Assembly (NCBI GenBank): GCA_903891395.1
Contig: CAITEM010000485.1
Coordinates: 1 to 12,301 of the forward strand
DNA: 12,301 nt
From: an uncultured Hyphomicrobiales bacterium
Lineage (GTDB): Bacteria; Pseudomonadota; Alphaproteobacteria; Rhizobiales; Xanthobacteraceae
Direction: 5' to 3'
Below, piece by piece: positions 1 to 6,377 of this stretch. The notes beneath the pieces are model-generated. The model did not search any database and was not told the DNA's origin. It saw only the letters and a list, made by a program, of their open reading frames with translations. The position numbers and the translations under genes were made by a program. Position 1 is the stretch's first letter. Each line of letters opens with the position of its first letter.

Positions 1-1386
1 ATGGATGCCGATGAAACGCGGCTGGTCCTTGAAATCGGTGGCGAGCGATGTGATCGGCAGCGTCGAGGTGTTGGAGGCGAAGATAGCCTTATCGCCGATC
101 ACCGCTTGTACCTTGGCGATGACGCCGGCCTTGATCTTGCGGTCTTCGAACACGGCTTCGATGATCAGATCGCAATCGGCGAGCGCAGTGTAGTCCGCGC
201 TCGCGGTGATCATACCAAGCAGTTCGTCGCGCGCCGCGTTCTTCATGCGGCCCTTATTGACGCGGTCCGTAAGCGCCTTGTGCAGCGCCGCCTTGCCCTT
301 GTCCGCGGTCTCCTGATCGCGGTCGACCAGCACGACCTGAAGGCCGGCGGCGGCGCTGACTTGCGCGATGCCGGCACCCATGAAGCCGGCGCCGATGACG
401 CCGATCTTTTTGAGGTTGGTCGCCGGCTCCTTGGCCGGACGGCGCGCACCTTTGTTGAGATCCTGCATCGAGACGAACAGCGTGCGGATCATCGCCGCCG
501 CTTCCGGCGAGCGCAAAATCTTGGCGAACCAGCGTGACTCGACGCGCAACGCGGTGTCGATGTCGAGTTGCAGGCCCTCGTAGACGACCTGGAGAATGGC
601 GCGCGCGGCCGGGTAATTGTCGTAGGTCTCGCGACGGTAGATTGCGTTCGCCGCCGGGAAGGTCATCATGCCGGCTTTGGAATAGACCTGGCCACCAGGC
701 AGCTTGAAGCCTTTCTCGTCCCACGGCTTGACCGCCTTGCCGCCGGCCTTGATCCATTCTTTGGAGGCTTTCACGAGATCCGCGGCGGGGACGACGGCGT
801 CGATCAGCTTGGCGTTCTTGGCGCGGTCAACCGAGAGTTGGTCGCCCTTGAGCAGAAACTGCAGCGCGTCAGCCGGCTGCATCATGCGCGCTATGCGCTG
901 TGTGCCGCCGGCTCCGGGAAACAGGCCAATCTTGATCTCGGGCAGGCCGACGCGGGTTTTCGGATTTTCCGAGGCGATGCGCTGATGACAGGCCAGCGCC
1001 AACTCGAAGCCGCCGCCCATCGCGGTACCATTGATCGCGCAGACCCACGGCTTGCCGGATTTCTCGATGCGCCGGTACAGCAGCGACAGCTTGCGGCTTT
1101 CCTCGAACACGAACGAGGCCGCGGCTTCCGCGCCTTCGTTCTTCATCATGCCGGCGTACATCGCCGCCATGCGCTCAAGCATCGTGAGATCAGCACCGCC
1201 GCAGAACGCGTCCTTGCCCGAGGTGATGACCGCGCCCTTGATCGCGGCGTCGGTCGTTACCTTATCGACGATGCCGTCGAGTTCACTAATGACGTCCATC
1301 GAGATGACGTTCATCGATTTGCCGGGCATGCCCCATGTGATGAGCGCAATGCCGTCGGCGTCGACGTCGAGTGTGAAGTTCGCCAT
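1..1386 (-). CDS. fadJ: Bifunctional enoyl-CoA hydratase / 3-hydroxyacyl-CoA dehydrogenase (FadJ/FadB-alpha type), 3' end outside window
   Basis: This is the beta-oxidation multifunctional enzyme, which hydrates 2-enoyl-CoA and then oxidises L-3-hydroxyacyl-CoA with NAD+. The first 462 codons are present and the frame is open to the window edge. Residues ~1-190 form a crotonase fold. The oxyanion-hole segment GKDAFCGGADL lies at ~57-67. The two expected catalytic glutamates are Glu128 (in GGGFELALA) and Glu150 (in GLPEIKIG). A linker leads to a Rossmann domain with GAGFMGAG at ~331-338, then EAVFED and ASNTSTLPI. The last residue in the window, His462 (FIGIH), aligns with the catalytic histidine of the HAD domain. 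Family members are ~700-740 residues, so roughly a third is missing. The ATG at 1386 has a Shine-Dalgarno GGGAG 9 nt upstream and lies 19 bp after the cupin stop, so it is the last visible gene of the operon. Substrate chain length cannot be read from the sequence. Confidence 0.93.
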   Translation of the reverse strand, partial: MANFTLDVDADGIALITWGMPGKSMNVISMDVISELDGIVDKVTTDAAIKGAVITSGKDAFCGGADLTMLERMAAMYAGMMKNEGAEAAASFVFEESRKLSLLYRRIEKSGKPWVCAINGTAMGGGFELALACHQRIASENPKTRVGLPEIKIGLFPGAGGTQRIARMMQPADALQFLLKGDQLSVDRAKNAKLIDAVVPAADLVKASKEWIKAGGKAVKPWDEKGFKLPGGQVYSKAGMMTFPAANAIYRRETYDNYPAARAILQVVYEGLQLDIDTALRVESRWFAKILRSPEAAAMIRTLFVSMQDLNKGARRPAKEPATNLKKIGVIGAGFMGAGIAQVSAAAGLQVVLVDRDQETADKGKAALHKALTDRVNKGRMKNAARDELLGMITASADYTALADCDLIIEAVFEDRKIKAGVIAKVQAVIGDKAIFASNTSTLPITSLATDFKDQPRFIGIH

Positions 1387-1405
1387 GGAAGTGAGCTCCC
1401 TAAGA

Positions 1406-1864
1406 TCAGTATGATTCGCCGGACTTGCGCGTATAGCGCCGGCTCGTGCCGTTGCGTTCAAACAGCATGTCAATATCGGGATAGGTGACTTTCTCTGACG
1501 GCTTGCGGGTGCCGACTTCGACGAACACAGCGTCGCGGTCGGACCGATTGATCAAGCAGTGGCCGTTGGGCACGCCGGCTTTCCAGCCAACAGCATCGCC
1601 GGGCTTGAGTACTGTCTCGCCGTCGTCCTCGCAGAGCACGACTTCGCCCTCCAGCATGTAGACGAATTCGTCCTCGCCGTGCTGCCAGTGACGCAACGAC
1701 GAGGCCGCACCTGGCTTGAGCGTGCAGAGATTGACGCCGAACTGGTCGAGACCGGCGGCGTTGCCGAGCCGTTTGCGACTGCGGCCTTCCACGGCCTTGT
1801 TGAACGGCGCCGGATAACCGGTCGCGGTGTCGATGGCGATCTTGTCGATGTCGATCTTAGGCAT
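1406..1864 (-). CDS. Small single-domain cupin protein (152 aa), function unknown
   Basis: This is a compact RmlC-like cupin. The first cupin motif is at residues ~58-74 (RHWQHGEDEFVYMLEG), with His, His and Glu in metal-ligand positions. The second is at ~88-105 (GDAVGWKAGVPNGHCLIN), a slightly shortened version of the G-x5-P-x-G-x2-H-x3-N pattern. The C-terminal tail is polar and ends in RRYTRKSGESY. There is no signal peptide, DNA-binding domain or second cupin domain, so it is probably a cytoplasmic metal-binding or small-molecule-binding protein. The ATG at 1864 lies 9 bp after the thiolase stop and only a weak GAGCG-like ribosome site precedes it, which suggests translational coupling. 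Its place between thiolase and the FadJ-like gene implies a role tied to the same CoA-ester pathway. Whether it is an enzyme, a detoxifier or a sensor cannot be decided from the sequence. Confidence 0.88.
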   Translation of the reverse strand: MPKIDIDKIAIDTATGYPAPFNKAVEGRSRKRLGNAAGLDQFGVNLCTLKPGAASSLRHWQHGEDEFVYMLEGEVVLCEDDGETVLKPGDAVGWKAGVPNGHCLINRSDRDAVFVEVGTRKPSEKVTYPDIDMLFERNGTSRRYTRKSGESY

Positions 1865-1873
1865 TGCAGTCGC

Positions 1874-3082
1874 TCAGACGCGCTCGATGATGGTCGCAGT
1901 GCCCATGCCGGCGCCAATGCAGAGCGTGACCAGCGCCGTGGACTTGCCGGTGCGTTCGAGCTCGTCGAGCACGGTACCGAGGATCATGGCGCCGGTCGCG
2001 CCGAGTGGATGGCCCATGGCGATGGCACCGCCGCAGACGTTGATCTTGTCGTACGGAATATTGAGCGCCTGCATGTAGCGCAGCACCACCGAGGCAAAGG
2101 CCTCGTTGAGTTCGTAGAGATCGATGTCGCCGACCGACATGCCGGCCTTCTTGAGAACCTTCTCCGTTACATCAACAGGCCCGGTCAGCATGATCGCGGG
2201 TTCCGAGCCGATATTGGCAAAAGCCCTGATCTTCGCGCGCGGCTTCAGGCCGTTGCGCTTGCCGGCTTCGGCATTACCGATCAGCACCGCGGCGGCGCCA
2301 TCGACAATGCCCGACGAATTGCCCGCGTGGTGGACATGGTTGACCGCTTCGATTTCCGGATAGCGCTGCACGGCTACCGCATCGAAGCCCGCCATCTCGC
2401 CCATCTGCACGAAGGACGGCTGCAAAGACGCGAGCGTCTGCATCGTCGTCGTCGGACGCATATGCTCGTCCTTGGCGAGGATGGTGAGGCCATTGACGTC
2501 CTTCACCGGCATCACCGAATTCTTGAAACGGCCCTCTTCCCAGGATTTCGCGGCGCGCTTCTGACTCTCGACCGCGTAGGCGTCGACATCGTCCCGCGAG
2601 AAGCCGTATTTCGTCGCGATCAGATCGGCGGAAATGCCTTGCGGCAGGAAGTAAGTTTCGACCGCGATCGAGGGATCGACCGGCCAGGCACCGCCCGACG
2701 CGCCGATGCCGACCCGGCTCATGGATTCGACACCACCGCCGATGACGAGATCGTGCTGACCCGACATGACTTCGGCTGAAGCAAAGTTCACCGCATCCAA
2801 ACCCGAGGCGCAGAAGCGGTTGATCTGGATGCCCGGCACGCTGACGCCAAGACCCGCCACCAGCGCTGCGGCGCGGGCAATATCACCGCCCGCCTCGCCG
2901 ACCGGATCGACGCAGCCGAGGACGACGTCGTCGAGCTCCTTGGTATCGAGCTTGTTACGGTCGCGGATGGCGGCCAGCGTCTGCGCCGCGAGATTGAGCG
3001 CGGTCACCTCATGCAGCGCGCCGTCGGCCTTGCCGCGCCCGCGCGGGGTGCGGACATGGTCATAAATGAATGCATCGGCCAT
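1874..3082 (-). CDS. Acetyl-CoA acyltransferase / thiolase (402 aa)
   Basis: This thiolase is a cytoplasmic enzyme that cleaves 3-ketoacyl-CoA with CoA to give acetyl-CoA and a shortened acyl-CoA, or runs in reverse to make acetoacetyl-CoA. The length is typical of the family. All three catalytic residues are in their usual motifs: nucleophile Cys91 in NRFCASGLDAVN, His358 in GGAIAMGHPLGATGA, and Cys388 in CIGAGMGTA. The thiolase signature GGGVESMSRV is also present at ~115-124. The ATG at 3082 has a good AGGAG six nt upstream. It starts 19 bp after the acyl-CoA dehydrogenase stop and is followed at 9 bp by the cupin, so it sits inside the operon. With a dehydrogenase and a hydratase/dehydrogenase beside it, a degradative (FadA/FadI-like) role is more likely than a biosynthetic one. 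It groups with the thiolases often annotated as acetyl-CoA C-acetyltransferase. Confidence 0.95.
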   Translation of the reverse strand: MADAFIYDHVRTPRGRGKADGALHEVTALNLAAQTLAAIRDRNKLDTKELDDVVLGCVDPVGEAGGDIARAAALVAGLGVSVPGIQINRFCASGLDAVNFASAEVMSGQHDLVIGGGVESMSRVGIGASGGAWPVDPSIAVETYFLPQGISADLIATKYGFSRDDVDAYAVESQKRAAKSWEEGRFKNSVMPVKDVNGLTILAKDEHMRPTTTMQTLASLQPSFVQMGEMAGFDAVAVQRYPEIEAVNHVHHAGNSSGIVDGAAAVLIGNAEAGKRNGLKPRAKIRAFANIGSEPAIMLTGPVDVTEKVLKKAGMSVGDIDLYELNEAFASVVLRYMQALNIPYDKINVCGGAIAMGHPLGATGAMILGTVLDELERTGKSTALVTLCIGAGMGTATIIERV

Positions 3083-3101
3083 ATTGTTCTCCTGCGCAGG
3101 T

Positions 3102-4259
3102 CTAAAGGCTGCGCGCGATCAGCAGTTTCATGATCTCGTTCGTCCCCGCGTAGATACGCAGCACGCGGGCGTCGCGGTAGAGGCGCGAAATGGGATATTC
3201 GTCCATATAGCCGTAGCCGCCGAACAATTGCAGGCAGCGGTCGATCACGGTGGCCAAGGTGTCGGTGAGGCGGTATTTGGCCATCGAGGCGGTCACGGTA
3301 TCGAGTTTTCCCTCAACGTGCTGGCCGATGCAATGATCGAGAAACACTTTGGCGATGGTGGCGTCGGTCTTGCAGGCGGCAAGCTCGAACTGGGTATTCT
3401 GGAACTCGATAATCGGCTTGCCGAAGGCCTTGCGCTGCTTGGCGTAGTCGATGGTTAGCGCCAGCGCTCGCTCCATCATGGCCACCGCGTGCACCGCGAC
3501 GATGAGACGCTCCTGCGGCAATTCCTTCATCAACTGATAGAAGCCTTGCCCTTCTTCGGTGCCGAGCAGCGCCTCGGCGGGCAGCTTCACGTCGTCGAAA
3601 AACAATTCCGAGGTGTCGGCCGAATCCATGCCGAGCTTCTTGAGCTTGCGGCCGCGGCGGAAGCCCTGCGCGTCGTCGGTCTCAACCACCAGCAGCGATA
3701 CGCCCTTGGAGCCGGCGGCCGGATCAGTCTTGGCGACGACGATGACGAGATTGGCGTGCTGGCCGTTTGTGATGAAGGTCTTGGCGCCGTTGAGAACGTA
3801 TCCGTTGCCGGATTTCTCCGCCTTGGTGCGCACGCCTTGCAGATCGGAGCCGGTGCCGGGCTCGGTCATGGCGATGGCGCCGACCAGTTCGCCGGTCGCC
3901 ATCTTCGGCAGCCAACGCTGCTTCTGTGCTTCGGTGCCGTAATGCAAAATGTACGGCGCGACGATTCCAGAATGCAACGGCGCGCCGAAATCATCGAACC
4001 CGGCGAGCGAGAATTCGCGATTGATCACGGCCTCATGGGCGAAGCTGCCGCCGGAGCCGCCATACTCTTCCGGCATCGCGGCGCAGAGCAGACCGGCGGC
4101 CCCGGCCTTGTCCCAGACCTCGCGCTCATACAGGCCGGCATCGTGCCAGCGGTCGATCTGGGGCGCGAATTCATCGCCGATGAAGCGCCGCGCCTGCTCT
4201 TCCAGCAGGACGAGGTCCTCGGTCATCCACGACGGCCGCGGGACGTTGAGGGCATCCAT
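3102..4259 (-). CDS. Acyl-CoA dehydrogenase, LCAD/IVD-like active site (385 aa)
   Basis: This FAD flavoenzyme performs the first oxidation of beta-oxidation (acyl-CoA to trans-2-enoyl-CoA) and passes electrons to ETF. The order is N-terminal helical domain (~10-120), middle beta domain with the flavin/substrate segment AIAMTEPGTGSDL (~128-140) and FITNG (~162-166), then the C-terminal helical domain with FGGYGYMDEYP (~346-356). The loop that carries the catalytic Glu in medium-chain enzymes (YEGT) reads YAGT here (370-373). A Glu is instead present at 250 in LPQERL on the helix used by long-chain and isovaleryl-CoA dehydrogenases. The active-site base is therefore probably Glu250. The length fits the family. 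The ATG at 4259 is preceded by only a weak GGGA. It is the first gene of the minus-strand operon and is divergent from the MFS gene. The substrate is unknown, with long-chain or branched acyl-CoA the likeliest by residue pattern. Confidence 0.94.
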   Translation of the reverse strand: MDALNVPRPSWMTEDLVLLEEQARRFIGDEFAPQIDRWHDAGLYEREVWDKAGAAGLLCAAMPEEYGGSGGSFAHEAVINREFSLAGFDDFGAPLHSGIVAPYILHYGTEAQKQRWLPKMATGELVGAIAMTEPGTGSDLQGVRTKAEKSGNGYVLNGAKTFITNGQHANLVIVVAKTDPAAGSKGVSLLVVETDDAQGFRRGRKLKKLGMDSADTSELFFDDVKLPAEALLGTEEGQGFYQLMKELPQERLIVAVHAVAMMERALALTIDYAKQRKAFGKPIIEFQNTQFELAACKTDATIAKVFLDHCIGQHVEGKLDTVTASMAKYRLTDTLATVIDRCLQLFGGYGYMDEYPISRLYRDARVLRIYAGTNEIMKLLIARSL

Positions 4260-4395
4260 TGTGAGCGTTTCCCGGACGACTCAGCTTCGGCAGCGACAAT
4301 AGAGGGACGGGCGGCGGTACGCGAGTGGGTGCAAACGGGCAACCCATCTGGATCGACAACCATTGCGATGATACCATTTTGGGCCGGATACAATC
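4260..4395. promoter_or_regulatory. Divergent promoter region between the beta-oxidation operon and the MFS gene
   Basis: These 136 bp separate the starts of two divergently read genes, so they should hold both promoters. I see no convincing -35/-10 pair on either strand. A TACAAT at 4389-4394 touches the MFS start codon and is too close to act as its -10 element. The hexamer ACCATT occurs twice, at 4359-4364 and 4373-4378, in the same orientation with centres 14 bp apart. The second copy overlaps an imperfect dyad, ATGATACCAT (4369-4378). These are candidate regulator contacts only. Confidence 0.4.
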
Positions 4396-5637
4396 ATGAC
4401 AGATCAAGCGGATAGCTCTTCGAGCGGCCAGACCGACTCGCGTGCGGCCTGGCTGCGGCTGGCTGTCGCCGTGGCGCTGAGCACGCTCGGCGGCGCCGGC
4501 ATGTGGTCGTTCATGGTGGCGCTGCCGGCCATCCAGGCGGATTTCGGCATCGGCCGCGGCGAGGCTTCCCTGCCCTTCACGCTGGCGATGGTCGGCTTTG
4601 CCTGCGGCGGTGTGCTGATGGGCAAACTCGCCGACCGCTTTGGCATCGCGACGCCGCTGACGTTCGGCACGCTACTGCTGGCCGCCGGCTACGCCGCGGT
4701 CGGCCGGTCGTCGAGCGTCTGGCAGGTGGCGCTGTCCCACGGTCTGCTGATCGGGCTCGGCTGCTCGGCGACCTTTGGGCCACTGATGGCCGACACCTCG
4801 CACTGGTTCGTGCGCCGCCGCGGCATCGCCGTAGCGATTGCCGCCGCCGGCAACTACCTCGCCGGCACGATCTGGCCGCCGATCGTACAGCACTTCATCG
4901 CCGCTTATGGCTGGCGGGGGACGCACACGGGCATGGGCCTGTTCCTGCTCGTGACCATGCTGCCGCTGGTGTTCCTGCTGCGCAAACGCATCGTGCATCA
5001 CCACGACCCGGCGTCCTCGGCGGCGCTGGCGAAACGCCAGGCCGAGAGTCCGTTCTCGCCCATGACGCTGCAGGTGCTGTTGCTGATTGCCGGCGTTTCC
5101 TGTTGCGTGGCGATGTCGATGCCGCAGGTTCACATCGTCGCCGATTGCGGCGACCTCGGTTACGGCGTGGCGCGGGGCGCCGAGATGCTGTCGCTGATGC
5201 TCGGCTTCGGCATCGTCAGCCGCGTCGCCTCCGGTTTCATCGCCGACCGCATCGGCGGCGTACGCACGCTGCTGCTCGGCTCGGTGCTGCAAGGCGTGGC
5301 ACTGGTGATGTACCTGTTCTTCGACGGCCTGATGTCGCTCTACGTGATCTCGGCGCTGTTCGGCCTGTTCCAGGGCGGCATCGTGCCGAGTTACGCCATC
5401 ATCGTGCGCGAATATTTTTCGCCCAAGGAAGCTGGCACGCGCGTCGGCCTCGTGCTGATGGCCACGCTCTTGGGGATGGCGCTAGGCGGCTGGATGTCGG
5501 GTGTGATCTTCGACGTTACCGGTTCCTATCAGGCGGCATTCCTCAACGGCATCGGCTGGAACCTGGTCAACGTCACGATCATGACTTGGCTGCTGGTGCG
5601 CTCGCGCCGCGCGCCGAGGTTTGCCGCCGCCCTTTAA
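4396..5637 (+). CDS. Major facilitator superfamily transporter, monocarboxylate/oxalate-formate antiporter-like (413 aa)
   Basis: This is an inner-membrane secondary transporter. A short polar N-terminus (~1-18) is followed by hydrophobic segments consistent with 12 membrane helices split by a basic cytoplasmic loop (~195-222, starting LRKRIVHHHD). The MFS motif A is clear in the loop after TM2 (GKLADRFG, 76-83) and is repeated in the second half (SGFIADRIGG, 279-288), as expected for two six-helix halves. HWFVRRRGIAVAIAAAGNYLAG-like sequence at ~136-157 is characteristic of the monocarboxylate/oxalate-formate group. The ATG at 4396 fits the family length but has only a poor purine-rich ribosome site. 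The gene is divergent from the beta-oxidation operon across 136 bp, which makes uptake or exchange of an organic acid metabolised by that operon plausible. This is inference from position; the substrate is not encoded in any motif I can read. Confidence 0.93.
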   Translation: MTDQADSSSSGQTDSRAAWLRLAVAVALSTLGGAGMWSFMVALPAIQADFGIGRGEASLPFTLAMVGFACGGVLMGKLADRFGIATPLTFGTLLLAAGYAAVGRSSSVWQVALSHGLLIGLGCSATFGPLMADTSHWFVRRRGIAVAIAAAGNYLAGTIWPPIVQHFIAAYGWRGTHTGMGLFLLVTMLPLVFLLRKRIVHHHDPASSAALAKRQAESPFSPMTLQVLLLIAGVSCCVAMSMPQVHIVADCGDLGYGVARGAEMLSLMLGFGIVSRVASGFIADRIGGVRTLLLGSVLQGVALVMYLFFDGLMSLYVISALFGLFQGGIVPSYAIIVREYFSPKEAGTRVGLVLMATLLGMALGGWMSGVIFDVTGSYQAAFLNGIGWNLVNVTIMTWLLVRSRRAPRFAAAL

Positions 5638-5661
5638 TTTGTGACATATGAACTCTGGGCG

Positions 5662-5676
5662 GTGACGCTTTGTCAC
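5662..5676. repeat. Perfect inverted repeat GTGAC-N5-GTCAC downstream of the MFS gene
   Basis: The arms GTGAC and GTCAC are separated by GCTTT, 25 bp after the MFS stop and 126 bp before the PAS gene. A nearby TTTGTGAC at 5638-5645 partly echoes the TTTGTCAC at the right arm (5669-5676). There is no T-run after it, so a Rho-independent terminator is unlikely. It may be an operator half of the PAS gene's upstream region or chance. Confidence 0.3.
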
Positions 5677-5732
5677 GGCACAAAGGACGCGACGGCTACT
5701 TATCCGGGAATTAGCGGTAGTCTCGCGTGTGA

Positions 5733-5750
5733 ATGTCGGGTACTAGACAT
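5733..5750. promoter_or_regulatory. Operator-like 18-bp dyad upstream of the PAS gene
   Basis: The dyad reads ATGTC-GG-GTAC-TA-GACAT, in which 14 of 18 positions are symmetrical about its centre. It ends 51 bp before the PAS start codon, a usual place for a repressor or activator site. I do not recognise it as the site of a named regulator. The rest of the 164-bp gap (5638-5801) shows no convincing sigma-70 promoter. Confidence 0.35.
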
Positions 5751-5801
5751 AGCGACGAAGGCACCACGCTTGAGTCGCCGGAATGCGGATAGGACTTTGG
5801 A

Positions 5802-6362
5802 ATGGAATTCGCAGTCGCGCGGCCGGACGTTGTCCGATCGATCAGCCAGCGGTGGTTGCTCAAGTTTTGGAAGCGGCATCGTAGCAGCAACGACGGCGTT
5901 CCACCGTGGCAAGCCGTCGAAGCAGAGAACCTGTCGCGTATCGCGGAGAATCTGAGCTTTCTGGAAGTAACAGGCGATGGCGCAATGAAGCGCTTTCTGA
6001 TTCGCCAGCACGGCTCCGGTGTGGCGAAAGTGTACGGCTCGGATTGCCGCGGGAGGTATCTGGATGACGTCATTCCGCGTGAACGTCATCCAACCGGATT
6101 GATGCCCTACTACCGAGTCTTCAGCACCGCCACACCGGTCTACACAATCTGCGACGTGAAGGACAAAGACGGCCGGCTCATCATGTTCGAACGGCTGATG
6201 CTGCCATTCAGCAACAGTGGCAGCGCGGTCGACCGCATCATCTCCGCGTTCGAGTTCATCTGCGAGGACGGTTCTTTCGACACCAGCGCCCTGGTCAAGT
6301 TGCAGCAAGGCGCCACGACACTGCGTCTATGCGCCATGATCGAGGCGCAGTCGGCGGTTTAA
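5802..6362 (+). CDS. PAS domain-containing protein, PAS_5 type (186 aa)
   Basis: This is a small soluble protein made almost entirely of one PAS-like domain. The pattern matches the alphaproteobacterial PAS_5 group. A tryptophan-containing N-terminal helix (PPWQAVEAENLSRI, ~34-47) comes first, then a strand region (FLIRQHGSGVAKVYGSDCRGRYLDDVIP, ~65-92) and the closing strand RLIMFERLMLPFSNSGSAVDRII (~124-146). No kinase, HTH, GGDEF or transmembrane segment is attached, so any signalling would need a partner. It could be a sensor or scaffold, but ligand and partner are unknown. The ATG at 5802 has an AGGA eight nt upstream (in TAGGACTTTGGA), which supports this start. It lies 164 bp after the MFS stop and converges with the downstream dehydrogenase gene across 15 bp. 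The base composition is less GC-biased than its neighbours at third codon positions, which may hint at a less conserved or newer gene. Confidence 0.82.
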   Translation: MEFAVARPDVVRSISQRWLLKFWKRHRSSNDGVPPWQAVEAENLSRIAENLSFLEVTGDGAMKRFLIRQHGSGVAKVYGSDCRGRYLDDVIPRERHPTGLMPYYRVFSTATPVYTICDVKDKDGRLIMFERLMLPFSNSGSAVDRIISAFEFICEDGSFDTSALVKLQQGATTLRLCAMIEAQSAV

Positions 6363-6366
6363 ACCG
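6355..6366. repeat. Perfect 12-bp palindrome at convergent gene ends
   Basis: CGGTTTAAACCG spans the PAS stop codon and lies 12 bp from the stop of the convergent dehydrogenase gene. With imperfect flanks (AGTCGG to the left, CCGGACT to the right) it could form a short hairpin in either transcript. No strong T-run follows on either side. It may be a weak bidirectional terminator or mRNA 3'-end structure. Confidence 0.35.
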
Positions 6367-6377
6367 GACTCGGCTCG

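Noticed and set aside
568..1488. A 306-codon plus-strand frame opposite the hydratase/dehydrogenase.
   Set aside because: The minus strand encodes the FadJ-like enzyme here with both catalytic glutamates and the NAD-binding motif. The plus frame is a composition artefact.
1559..2779. A 406-codon plus-strand frame opposite the cupin and thiolase.
   Set aside because: It is antisense to two genes with intact catalytic motifs and crosses their junction. Its His/Arg/Asp-rich translation resembles no family.
4389..4394. TACAAT as the -10 element of the MFS gene.
   Set aside because: It ends one base before the start codon, and no -35 element lies at the right distance.
4503..5651. A 382-codon plus-strand frame overlapping the MFS gene in another phase.
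   Set aside because: Its translation is Arg/Ala-rich with no membrane helices, while the other frame has motif A twice and clear helices.
5700..6308. A 202-codon minus-strand frame opposite the PAS gene.
   Set aside because: The plus frame has a good ribosome site and PAS_5 features. The antisense frame has no recognisable domain, although the plus gene is itself small.
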